Shown here in pieces: positions 23,903-35,613 of a stretch of DNA of 64,000 bases. This DNA comes from Pholiota molesta (taxonomy: Eukaryota; Basidiomycota; Agaricomycetes; Agaricales; Strophariaceae). How positions within the stretch are numbered: position 1 is the first letter of the stretch; every line of letters begins with the position of its first letter. The translations under genes were made by a program, and so were the position numbers. The notes under the pieces are model-generated. The model worked only from the letters and a program-made list of their open reading frames with translations, was not told the DNA's origin and searched no databases. The stretch lies in assembly GCA_014925825.1 (NCBI GenBank), contig JACGCK010000093.1:1-64000 (forward strand). Direction: 5' to 3'.

Positions 23903-25487
23903 GTTGAATTGCGGTTTGTCAATGGATGGAATCGTCCAATTTCGAGAAGTCAAGAGCATAGAATGCTTCACGATATGCTGGCTTGCTGTACCTGCAACGA
24001 AGCAGAGAACGCTGCCGACTGCTTGGCTGGGTATATAACGAAGCTGCCTGTCATCACTGCCAACGATAATGCCAGCACAGCTTTCAGCGTTCAGCATCAA
24101 TTGATCTTCTCAGCAACTTCCCAGTTACTATATCGGTGTCATCCTCGGACCTCTATGTAGTAGGACCACATCGATTTCTCCACATTTGCGCCCGTTTTTC
24201 AGCTATTATTTACTTTGAATCAACTCGACCCTCCTCAACAGGTTCACATGGCCCGAAATCTTTGAAAGCGGACTGCTATGTCGAATATATGGACTTTGAA
24301 GTGGGCGATGATGGTTACATGCTCCCGGTAGTTTCAACCATGAACTCAATTGGCAACTCTGCAATTCAAACAAAATCAAACTCTGCTCTAGAGCTCGCCT
24401 TGTACTATGTGGACCGATGGAAATAGAGGGTATCATTTTGGTCTCACCCTGAAAACATGCTTTATGTTTACACGTCGCTGATTGCCACATACCGTCCAAT
24501 TTGGACCAGCTTTGCCCAGAACTTCCCGAAAACCTGCTTACTTGGGCTTCTCATTTATTCTGGGGTACATACTAGCGCAGCTAATACTGGGGCGTCGAAG
24601 CTTTCCTGCTTGTTCAGAGAAGACGCTTCCGAGCATAGATTCTTGACACTATCCAGAAACTGTCACTTCTAAGAATCAATCTCCTCAAGGCAAGTCCTGC
24701 AGAGCGCACTTTTTCGTCGTATTTTTCTGCGCACCTAAAACAGCCTAAAACCCACTGGCATTGCTTATATTTAGGTTACAGGTATATGTTGACCTCCGCA
24801 GTATTTAATATGAACCCAAAAACGTCACCAACTGTATCGAGATAAGAGTCAGTTGGGAGTCACTCAGTCAGCATCCATTCTACGATTGATCTTGATCGTC
24901 ACTTCCTCTAGATATTTATGACTGACGGCTACCAGCCCTCATTCGTTTTGGGCGGCTTTTGAGCTGGCTCAACTTGTCAAAAACTACATTCTATTGCCAT
25001 TATAGCTAACTTTGTTGCAATCTCACATTGTGTCAGATATTTTTATTTCTTCTTGGGTTCCCGGATTGCATCAAGTAGAAAGTTTGTTATGTAGTGCAAT
25101 TGAAAATCCCTATTTGAACGCTTTCTCAGCGCTGCCCTTCGATAAATTTGCGGTGACATAACTTCACCTTCTCAGCTTGTTTTTAAACGGTGCTTCGTAG
25201 TCACTTGTAGGGAACATTCACAAAGTATGTATGACATAGAAATAGAAACGCCATCGTGTCTATATAAGACTTCTGCGGCTGAGGAGTTTTTACAACATGA
25301 ATCTGACTGGATTGGAGATAGCTATGATCGATGAACATTCAAACAAAAACGAAGAGCATAAATAGATATCAAACCATAGGTATGTATGTGCATCACCAAG
25401 AACCGATAGCTCACGGAAGTAGGAACCCAGAAAAGCCAGAAAAGAAAGATAGCAGAATTGAGATCCTAGAATAAACACCTTGCCGTG
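23903..25487. other. Intergenic, no gene recognised
   Basis: About 1.6 kb lies between two minus-strand genes. Frames at 23909-24160 and 24136-24426 show no domain. The rest is AT-rich. It should hold the GT17 promoter and the 3' end of the acidic protein gene. Confidence 0.45.
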
Positions 25488-28400
25488 TTACTTGATAATC
25501 AACGGCGTAAGTAGTTTACGACGACTCTTTGAAGACAATGGAGCTGATTGGTTGTGTTTCTCCTTAGGAGCGGGAATCATCAAATACGGGACCTACACAT
25601 CGAGGACGTGCACAATAGTTAGACTTATGCTCAAGAGTAACATAAAACAGAAAGACGAACCCCAATATGTGCCATGAATGTATTCAAATCCCGCGCATGA
25701 ACATCCTGATCTTCTTCCTCCGCGGCATCCTCGTTTACAATGGAAAGCCCTCTAGGCCGTACGGGATGTTCCACAGCAGGAGAGGCGACAGCACTTGACA
25801 GCCCGTATTCTCGTAATAATCGCTTCGTCTCTTCAGGGTTCAGGGCAAACAAGGTCGTCATATCGCGGGGAAAGAAAGGCGACGGCGACGGAGGGACCGT
25901 GTCTGCGACCGTCGGTCTGAGAGAATTAGACCCCGTACGCTTAATTGGCGTTGGCGCGGGACTTGGAAGAACGCATTGGTTGGAGTGGCGAGGGTAGAAT
26001 GGCCCATGGAGCTGGATCTGCTAATTGAAATAGGAACGGGAGATTGCTCTGGAGTTGGTAATGGACGCAATAATGGCCTAAGTCGCGCGTTTACGGTTGG
26101 GAAAGTTTGGAGGGCATTATACCGTCGTGCTTCACTGTAAAAATCGAGAAACATTATAAAGAGTTCGAGAAGATAGTACCTTCCACCTACGAGTTGTGAA
26201 GGGATGCCTTAACTTCCAGGATTTGTCTCTTGTGCGATATCACCTGTTGACAAAGGTCTTCCGGTATCTGCGAGGATAGCTAAGCAAGCGAAACAGTTTG
26301 GTTGAGATGAGCGGCAACATTCAAAGGGATGATAAACTTACTTCTTGTCGTACTTTCTCTTCGATGATATCCTGGACAGAACCCTTTATGACATCGTGCA
26401 AATGGTCTCGTATCCTTGCTTCCAATGCTGCTTTGACTTTCGCCTGCAGCGTATGTCTCAGAGCCTCGACTTCGGCCCTATGTCTTGTGATCTGGGCTTC
26501 CAGAGTGGATTTGATTCGCTTGAGCTATACCATGCCCGGAAAAAAATAAACAAATGTCATATTCAAAATATGAGAAGGCGACAAACCTGTTCCGCTGCCT
26601 TGACATCCAAACTAATAGAGGCCATCTTCTCCGTTTGACTTCCGAGACGGTCAAAAGCACTCGACATCAAAGCCAATGTTGACTTCATATTGGCGAACAA
26701 GTCTGCGACTACGAGGAGATCTCTGGATGCTACGTCCTTGGCCGATATGTCGAGGACGGCGCCCTCTCGCGGATCCTCCATTTCGTCGTCCCCAGTTTCT
26801 TCTTGAATGTCCTCCAGTTCGGGTTCGTACGCCGTGTCCTGTTCCTCGTCTCCGAAGACTTCGTCGAAATCTTGCACCACTATCTGGATATCTTCCTGAT
26901 CGTCAATGTCGGTCGCTTCGCGGCCAAGTTTGTTATCTTCTGGATCGTCTCCGAGTGTGCGCTCTTCGACTTCAATGTGCTCCTGCTCCATCTGAGCTTC
27001 TTGATCGCCAGTGCATTCTTGATGTGATTGAGCACCAAGATCGTCTTCCGGCGTCCCAAGTGTGTCCTCTTGGCTATCATATCCAAGCTCCTGATCGGCC
27101 GCATCAGTTTCGTCTTGGAGGATGTCGGACTGCTGGCCGGCCTCAAGTTCAACTTGATCGGCGTCGAGACCCTCATAGTTCCAAGTAACAACTTGCTCGT
27201 CTTCGAACTGGCCATCACCTTCGGTTGGAGATTCAAGGTTGAATTGTTCATGAGTGTCAGCGAGTCCTTGGTCTTCTTCGAAGTGTTCGCCATCCTCGAC
27301 AGTCTGCCCTTCGTTTCGCTGGTCACTTCCGATGGTCTCCTGCTCCTCTGAACCTTCGGCTTGTTGATCGCCCTCAGCAGCACCCTCTGGTTCAAGTTCA
27401 ACTTGTTCGCCTTCGAGAGTTTCTGACCCTTGGCCCTGCTCAGGCTGCTGACCGTCCTCTGGTGTGTGCTCTGGCTCGTCATGGAGCCCTTGATTGTGTT
27501 CGACGGGCTCCTGCTCGTTCTCGTGTGGCAGATCGTCCTCAGCGACATGTTCTAGTTCAGCGTCGGCTTGTTGTTTGTCCTCGTGTGCATATTCTTGTTC
27601 GTCTCCCGCCGTTTCGATAGGCTCGTGCTGGTCGAGTTGTGGATCCTGCGCGGCGACCCGTTCTGGCTCGCATTCAGGATGACCGTCCCCAGGCACTGGG
27701 TTATGATCATCTACGAGTTGCTGATCACCCTCATTGGGTTCTTGGTTGTGCTCGAGGGCTTCATCGTCGCCCGGAATTTGATCCTGTCCGTTTTCGGGTA
27801 GCTCAATGGTAATGGGAACATGCTCTTCTCCAGCGTGGTCCTGGTCGTCTTCGGGTTGCGAATCGTCCATATCAAGGTCAAATTGGATAAGGTCGCCTGA
27901 GGGTTCTTGAACGGCATTGGGCTCCTGAGCTTCTTCACTCTGTTCAACGTGCCCAGAATCTTCATTCCGTTCGAGCTGCGCTGGGTCATCGAGTTCGGGG
28001 TCTGTTGCTGGTCAACTGCCTCTTGTTGAACCTCTTGCTCTTGTGACTCTGGAGTAGAGTTAATCGCTTCTTGATCCTCCGGGGAATCTTCATTCCGCGT
28101 GTCTGGTTCTTGACCGTCGCGTAATTCGGCGCTGATATCGTCTGACTCTCCTTGGGCTGTGTCGTCCTCCAGATGGTCATATTGCGCGTCCGGGCCTAAG
28201 CCACCAAGGAGATCTTCAGAATGCATTTGAGTCTGATCCTCTTGGATTTCGTCGTTGGTTTGGCTGGTTCCTCGCTTGCCTGTTCCTCCTGTTTTTCGGT
28301 CTCGTGTGGCTGTTGGGTGGGTTCTATTTGGACCGTTCTTTATGTTGACTGCCACCCTGGTCAGATCGCTCTCCACTCGAGATGTTGTTTTCCTCGCTTG

Positions 28401-28893
28401 CTTGCTCATCGGATTCAGCGGTGGTTTCTTCATTTTCTATGATATGGGCTGGTAATAGCTCAGGATCCGAATGCTGTTCCTCGGCTCGCGCCTCTCGCTC
28501 TTGCTCGGCTGAACGCTCGACTGAATAGACCTCGTCCTGTGTCTGCTGAGCTGAATCGGGTTGTTCTTCCTGGCTTCCATTGACCGCAGAGTGATCAAGT
28601 TCTGGCACCGGCGTAGCTGCATCATCTGCAATTGATTTGGGGTCAAGCATCTGAAGCTTGTGCGCAAGTACATCCATGGACAGCGGTGGGATGGTGGGGG
28701 AGGAAGGAGAAGTTGGAGGCGTCAGAAAAGGGGATGCCGGAGCAGACTTGGTATCCGGACGACCGGAGCTATTATCCATCGATTTGTCGTGCTCATCACT
28801 GGCACTGACAGGCGTAGGAGGCACCTTGGGACCAGCTTGTTGGTTCTTGGCCTTTTTCTGCTGCTGTTTCGTTACTTTCCGCTTGGGAGCCAT
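25488..28893 (-). CDS. Very acidic, Glu/Gln/Asp-rich coiled-coil protein of unknown function
   Basis: The protein starts MAPKRKVTKQQQKKAKNQQ, a basic head that could target the nucleus. There follows a region of more than 600 residues dominated by E, D, Q and G with irregular repeats such as EPVEHNQGLHDEPEH. The C-terminal third is different: LFANMKSTLALMSSAFDRLG, then a predicted coiled coil with LKRIKSTLEAQITRHRAEVE and VKAALEARIRDHLHDVIKGS. Exons after 26160 encode a proline/serine-rich part with LFALNPEETKRLLREYGLSS. The last exon, after an unusual GTTCGT donor, encodes PYLMIPAPKEK and ends RRKLLTPLIIK. Frame changes near 27890-28440 and 25940-26000 look like missing bases. I do not recognise the family. 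The acidic tract may be disordered and highly charged. The C-terminal exons look more conserved than the repeats, and they are where function should be sought. Confidence 0.65.
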
Positions 28894-29926
28894 GATGATG
28901 AGGGCGCTTATTGAAAAGCTTGATCCTTGCAGAAAAAGAGAAATAAAATAGCAGATATGAGTCGGGGTGATTTATTGCGGTTAGATTAAGACCTGCTGTG
29001 ATGATAGCGCTTGTCTACGATGCTGGTAGTGCGCAGAGACGGTTCGCACCAAGAGAGTTCGGAAGAAGGGGTTTCATGGACTGCGTAAACCATTCAAGTT
29101 TTACATGCGCACGCCGCGACCAAACGGGATGGTTTCCATACACGAGGCCGTTGCGTTGTGGAGGCATGCACACACATATGAAACGGATGTGACATTTTTT
29201 GGAACGTTATCGAAAGACACGAGGCTGAAAGTTGTCCAATGTATATCCAGTGAGTAGCATAACTCAGATCATTTCCCAGAAGACCGATTGGGGTTTAGAC
29301 ATCTTCAGATGAGGCGTTTGGCAGTCGTCGAGGCCCCAGTGTTCAGGTCTTTCAGGGTGGCGAAAACTTTAGTATCTATTCTGACTGGAAATTTCATCAG
29401 AGAAGAGCACTGACAAAGCAAGCACCAGCATTTAGGTTCCTCGTCATTATTCGTGGCTGTTACGAAAATGGGGGAGAAACGTCGTCGAAGTCAAAATTAA
29501 GTTGAAGAAGCGTTCAAAGGGAACTAAGTGTATTCCTCAACGCAGTTGTGGAGTATTTGTATGAATGGCGGCCGGCCGGCCCGGGATGCGATGGAGCCTC
29601 AAACTCAAAAGCAACTCATATCCAGAAAATCATCCCAATGACAGTGAAAGCGCCGTGGAGAATGCTCCAGATGTAGGCGTCTATCAGAAACAGAATAATA
29701 CGAGGTACACTTGGTTGTGGAAGTCGTTCCGTCTTTTGTCCGTCTCCGTCGTAGAGTTCCGTCACGTACCGGCTAATCACACGCGGCGACATTGAACTTA
29801 AGCTTGAACTTCCAACACAACATCTACCAAATGAACTTGCAATCTTGACCTTGACCTGAATATAACAACTTCTCTCAGTCTCATCTTCTGCTTGAATACT
29901 TCATAGGAGACCGTCTGTGTCGTGGC
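28894..29926. other. Divergent promoter region
   Basis: This 1.0 kb separates the acidic protein (minus) from the molybdopterin-binding protein (plus). It contains the palindromic GC run GGCCGGCCGGCCCGGG near 29569-29584. No gene is recognised. Confidence 0.5.
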
Positions 29927-31473
29927 ATGAGCCTTCTCAGGACTTCCATTTCCTACCTCAGGACCTTCTCTCCAGCTGCAGACCCGCGTCGTCTATTCCA
30001 CATCACACCTCTACGGGCTCTTTCTCAGGTTCCCAAGATCTCTTACCCCCGCCCAATGTCATCCAATAATTCAAGGGCAGCCTCGCCATCGAATGGGGAA
30101 TTACAACTAAAGCCACCTCCAGTCACATTCCCTTTGTCGCCAATACCGCCAAACCCTCTGGGAGAGGGAAAATATATCAAAACCGCCGCTGCGCTCATCA
30201 TTGGGTGAGTCCCAAAACCTGTCCCACATATATCGCAAAGTGTTGAAGCAATCTTCATTCAGGGATGAAATATTGAATGGCAAGACTCACGATCGGAACT
30301 CCCATACCTTCGCACAATACTGCTTTGAGCATGGAGTCAATTTGTACGCCTCTGTCCCCATCTGAACCAGGGACTCTGCTGATGGGTCCAGTGAATTGAA
30401 ATCAGAAAGAGGATAGAGGTCATTGCGGACGATGAAGGTGAAATGTGCGTCATGTCTCACTGCCATTCGTCATTTCTATGAAAAATTGTTATTGATTTCG
30501 AACCAGAATTGAAGCAAGCAGAAGGCTAGTCGAGAAGTACGACTTCGTCATAACCAGCGGAGGAATCGGACCCACCCATGATGGTATATCAGTCGTTTAT
30601 TTCACCTTATTGTTATTCATTAACGCATTTTAGATATCACGTACGAATCATTGGGAAAGGCATTTGGCCAGAAACTCGTTCATCACGAGGAGACTATTAG
30701 GCGAATGCAAGAAATGAACAAGCACCGAAAGTGGATTGGAACCCAAAACGCCGAGCAACTAGCTGCGACACATCGCATGGCGTTGTTCCCTGAAAAGGCC
30801 GAAGTCATTTTTGTCGGAGAAGATATATGGGTGGTACGTTCAACCTTATCCTGCTGTCTTTTCTTTATCTAACAATGTATTTCAGCCTGTCATCCGTCTT
30901 GCAGGCAAACTATGCATTTTCCCCGGCATTCCCGCTCTGTTCCAGAAGATGTTGCACAATTTGACCCCATTCCTCCCTCTCCCTCCCATACACGAACGTC
31001 CGCTGAGAATACAAATTTTCACCGAGTCTGTTTTTTCCTTCTTGCTTTATTTATAGAATAACTAGCGCTGACTCTGACCTTAGGCGTCCCGAATCCATGA
31101 TCGCACCTTACCTCACCTCACTGCAAGAGCGTCTAAAACCCCATGGAATCCAAGTAGGCTCGTACCCAGTGCTCTACAAAGGCGTTTTCGTAGTTTGATT
31201 GGGCGCGATTTGGACCCCACTGAGGACGGGAAGAAGACAGGAGGAAAGGTCTGGCTAGCGGAGGTTGTCAAGGAGGTAGAGCGAGAGATTGGCGGTAAAG
31301 CTACGAGTGAAGAGGAGGTAGCGCACAGAAGAGGCAGTCTGCCGCCCTTGAATCTGTTCCTTCCTCCGGGGAACAGACGGAGAAAGCCAAATATTAGGGC
31401 TGACCTACTGTTACAGCTCTCGGTATACTCAGGTTATTTGACGCTAATGATTGGATTCTTAATTCCTCTGTAA
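29927..31473 (+). CDS. MoCF/CinA-like molybdopterin-binding-domain protein
   Basis: The N terminus [20 protein letters not shown] is basic and serine-rich and could be a mitochondrial presequence. The domain begins KTAAALIIG and, after an intron, [20 protein letters not shown]. It then runs through [13 protein letters not shown] and [20 protein letters not shown], the family's most conserved motif, to [11 protein letters not shown] distal part has [35 protein letters not shown] and a final strand [12 protein letters not shown]. The same domain is found in CinA, in MoeA/MogA and at one end of eukaryotic FAD synthase, so binding of a nucleotide or pterin is inferred. About six short introns are present. 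One base is missing near 31191, in GVFV-SLIGRD. The C terminus after [13 protein letters not shown] may itself be frame-shifted, so the stop is uncertain. Confidence 0.82.
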
Positions 31474-34421
31474 TCTTTCTGTTTGGAAATCCTTGAATTT
31501 ATAGCTATACCAACCCTTCGTCTATCGCGGTTTTCAGTGGAGTAACTGCGAGGTAGTAAGGCTGAGCAAGCTGTAAGCGGCTACCGGCCCGTTGAACATC
31601 TGTTCGACAGTTTTCTTTGGTCAACTTTTGTTGGTCACTACGGCACACGACCACTTTTGTCAAACAATTCTTCTCTTCAATTGGCCTCCATCGCTTTATT
31701 TTCTTGAGGTCGAATGAGGACTGGACGTACGAATCTGAATCGTTTTTGGCGAAATTCAAGCACACGCGAATTTTTTGAATCACGACGAACTCATCCTGGT
31801 CGCCAATTACCTACATAGTGGAGGGAAGTTAAACGGCGCAGCAGAGCTTGTATTGAATTGCAAAATGCTGGAATGAATTCTAGTCGTTGGTCAGTTTATT
31901 GCTGCCATATACATACGATCTCTTACTGACGCTTCAGGCTTTATGTGGCTAAAATTTTTGACGGCTGAGCATAGTCGGAAGAGCGACACAGAAGGGCGCA
32001 GCAAAGACGCAGCTCACAAGCTCAAATGCCGACACCAGCGCTTTACCAACCTCCATGCAACACATACCCCCTTACGCAATGTGCTTCAAATCCAGCTTTC
32101 TGGACCTTGACGACATTATGATTTTTCCTTGTTGCTACGCGGTTTCCTTGGATGGCGACCGTGAAACCGACTCAAAGCCGCAATCCACAGATATTTCCAT
32201 TCTGCTCACATACCGTCGCGTTGGTGCTCATTTGACAGACGGGTTGTCATCTTGCTGAACTGAGCCTACCTGCCTAGGGAAAGTGTACGAGTGTTGGAGA
32301 TCATCCACATTGGGCCGCGTTGAGAGCCTCGTGTAACGTTGTCGAAGGGCGTCTCTCTGGCCTCACTCTTCCAGAATGACGGTCTGGAATTGCGGTAGGG
32401 AAGTGACAGTATGGCATATCACGACACGCTAGTGCCGCACCGACTTCGGGGCCTTCCTGTCCATCTTGTGTCTGGATCTGGCCTGCGGGCTCTTGACATA
32501 TCACCCTCCTACTCGCGCAAGCGGCTGGAGGCGCAGGGAATGTCATGGATCGAGTAAGCTCTTCCCCACCAAGTGGGTTCGGGAAATTGCTAATTGCGCC
32601 TTTACCCAAGGACTTGCAGAAAGCTCTGCTACCTACCTATACTTATGCCTATGCTGATAGAAGTGGAGCGTTAAGCACTCTCAAAGGAGCAAACCTTTTT
32701 TTGCAAGCCTGCCTTTGACCGCACATCCCAAGCTATTCAGTTCAAAACAAACAGGATCTAAAGTAGGACACAATCATTATCATTAAAATCGTCTTTCTCG
32801 TCTTCTCATCTGAAGTCAGCCCAGGTCTAAAAATGTCTCTTTCACTGCAGTTAGTGCATATGTGTAGTATTGATTCGGACATTCCGTCCCACCCATAGCG
32901 GAGAGTTCTCACCAAAGGCTGGTCTTCTTGTAATATACCTCTCATTCCCTGTCCTTGGCATACCACACTGATTTTAGCGACGGCTGCCGTTTCCTAGGCA
33001 AGGCGTATTTCTGACCTTCCGTCCGCGGAGAAGACAAATATAAATCCCAACATTACAACATGCCACGGTGTATTCTGATTATGCGTCTATTGGCGAAAGC
33101 CTCAAGGCAGAACGGACGGGTTGGGACGAAATCAAGTGAGCCCTCGGCTTTCAAATCCGGAAGCGAACATTGAAGGGATGAATGTCCCTACAGATGTTAA
33201 CTTTGTTTTCTAATCTTCCTATCAGCAGATCGACTACTCGATACTTTCGATGCGAACTATCTTTTGGTCGGCCCTCATGTTGAGCTCTACCTTGTTCTTG
33301 CTAGTAATTCGCCTTGTCAATAATGTAGAGGCGGAGAAATAACTGTTTCTAAGATTGCTCATTTCAGTTGATTACTCCATGCAATGCTTTTTGCTCACAA
33401 TCTTACCTATCGATGTTGAACATTTTCCTCAGAAGCAGTGGTGCAACGAGGATTGGTCAGTCTGACACAAGTCTGACATGGTCACACAGCCTTATTTTGT
33501 CCTCAAGTCTGTTCGATGCCGGGAATAAACTGCAAGAAATGGATAATCGGAAATGCGATCCATATCCATGACGCGCCGTGGGCACATGCCACTGGACATT
33601 CGTGTGCGTTGCGCCAGACGCGGTCACGGGCCTTCTGGATAGGATGGTGACCAGAGAGCGCTGGTAGGGCGACGAGCTGCGCAGTCGCTCTGGAGTCCGG
33701 ATATCGCTTGCAGGCCCTTGCAGGCTATTTGAACGATAATCACCCTGCTGAAAACTCTAAACGACTCAGAGTCAGTCCACCGTATATATCTTCACCCTTG
33801 GCGTGCGCTGTCCATCTCCATCCTTGATTGGGCGCCAGGCCACCGAATTCCACGCTGGTCTAAGTTCAGTAAGCACTTAATCCCATCTGTACATCCCACA
33901 TTCAACCCAGAAACAAAACAAGATCTGCTCTTGCAGTGACATTTGACAGCGGGATAAACATCCCCATTTACGTACTCGGATGCCGCTGCGCATTCGAACC
34001 AGTTCGCACCTATGTTGATTGACAGTTCTAACAAAAGTTCTCAGGATTACTTACTTTCATTTGGCGGAGCCACCTCGTATTCCCATGTAAGGACTTCTAG
34101 ATATTCCATTTCCCGTATTTTATAATTGAAGCGCTGGTTAATATGTATCCAGTGAACGTAAGGGCGTTGTTATTCACATATATAGCTTATAGCTTCGCGG
34201 CTTTGTTTTCTATGAAAATCATCATGTTTTTCTGAGCTCCAATTCGAATGCAGGACTTAAGCTAAATGTCACTCTATTAGAAAGATTTGAAAGAAAAGTG
34301 AAACGCGCTTCTTCGATTCTTTTTTAGTTCATCATTCGAGAAGGGGAGTCTGACACAATTAACAGGCATACTATTGTAGGTATCTTGTGGTATTATTATG
34401 TACTTTGAATTTGTAAGCTAC
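31474..34421. other. Gene-poor stretch of about 3 kb
   Basis: I find no gene with a recognisable domain between the MoCF-like gene and the 3' flank of the homeodomain gene. A possible three-exon small minus-strand gene at about 33792-34109 is described separately. I saw no tRNA, tandem repeat or transposase motif. Confidence 0.4.
33792..34109 (-). CDS. Possible small Cys-containing protein, speculative
   Basis: On the minus strand an ATG at 34109 opens MEYLEVLTWEYEVAPPNE. A GTAAGT donor and an ATAG acceptor then join in phase to SANWFECAAASE. A GTACGT donor could join to a last exon with RSCFVSGLNVGCTDG, ending at 33792. Splice sites and phase are good for the first two exons and weaker for the third. 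I recognise no family. It could equally be chance or a remnant. Confidence 0.22.
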
Positions 34422-35613
34422 CTATGCAGAGCAATGATCAGGAAGTTGGATAGCAAGTGTACAAAGATAGAGATAGGCAGACAAAGAACGTTGAATAACA
34501 GAAAATAAGGAAAGACGAAGGAAACAGGAAAAAACGACGGGCAGTGGTGTGTTGGAACAAGGGGAAATTACAACTACATCGACAATAACATATTTCAGAC
34601 GCGAAAACAACGACACACGCACGAGATGAAATGAAGGCAATAAGCAAGGTGCAAAAAAGGCGTTGGTGAGAAGAGGATGAAGGAGGGTGGGGTTCTTTGG
34701 TTGTTCGGTTCGGAGTTCAGAGATACAGTGGCATGGGTGTGATTTTCCCAATGCAAATGTCAATAGATGGGATGGGAATCGGTGGGCGTGTTGATTGCGA
34801 TCAATGATGATGCTGGTATTGACGACAGAGGCGAATAGCTGAGATGAAAGTAGGGATGCCGACAGAGGCCCGCGCAGGAAGCAGCAGGCGTTGCAGCTGG
34901 ATATATTTGGCACAGGACAACAGAGGTATCATGGATAGCGGAGACGTGGAACGAGGGAAAAGGGAACTGATTCCGGCAAGAAGGAGAGGATGGTGATGTT
35001 AGCGGGCTTCGGGTGGTAACATTTGTGGGCAAGAAACGAAAGAAAAAAAAAGAGCGAGTAATATCAGATGTTGTGATGCGGTGAGGTCCCACGTAGGATG
35101 GATGTCGATTAGCGATGACGAATAGTATGGTAGTAGGATGAACCCAACAGGGGCAGTGTAGATGCTGAACAGGCAGGGAGGAGTTTAAATGGACAAAGAA
35201 CAAAGAGGGCAAATCACAGCAATAACGAAAGGACTTGTAGAGTGTTGTAGGGGAAACGAGAGTGTTGAGGAAATGTGCCAGGTACAGAGAGAAGACAGAT
35301 GAGTTGCGGTGCAACTCAGAATACGTGAAAGCACTGGAACTCCAAGAAAAGAAGACATAGGCACTCAAAGCCCCAGCGCAGGACGTAGGACGGACGAACG
35401 CCACGAGCGAACTGATCACCATTGGTGTTATGGCAGCACCACACACACGCCGCGCGGGGGCCCGCTGTCGCCAGTCAAGCGTGGCGCGGCGAAGGCGCAC
35501 ATTACCCTCAACCACTTTACACATACTGCGGATGTGCACCGTATCCAAAATCAGCCACAACCTGGGGATAAACACGCCTTACAACGCTGGCCGCGAACCA
35601 CGATGTGCGCGGT
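34422..35613 (-). other. Pyrimidine-rich downstream flank of the homeodomain gene
   Basis: On the minus strand this 1.2 kb is strongly enriched in C and T, so long open frames occur by composition. The translated frames are runs of S, F, L and P with no domain. A long 3' untranslated region of the homeodomain gene, or a separate non-coding transcript, would explain it. The sequence alone does not decide. Confidence 0.4.

Noticed and set aside
26676..27351. Plus-strand open frames opposite the acidic protein
   Set aside because: GAA/GAG/CAG-rich coding sequence has few stops on the other strand. The minus strand has start, introns and a coherent C terminus.
34422..34913. Open minus-strand frame of 163 codons
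   Set aside because: It is a run of S, F, L, P and C caused by pyrimidine-rich sequence, with overlapping open frames in other phases and no domain.
34760..35575. Open minus-strand frame of 271 codons
   Set aside because: Same composition effect. It has no membrane or domain pattern that makes sense and lies in the 3' flank of the homeodomain gene.
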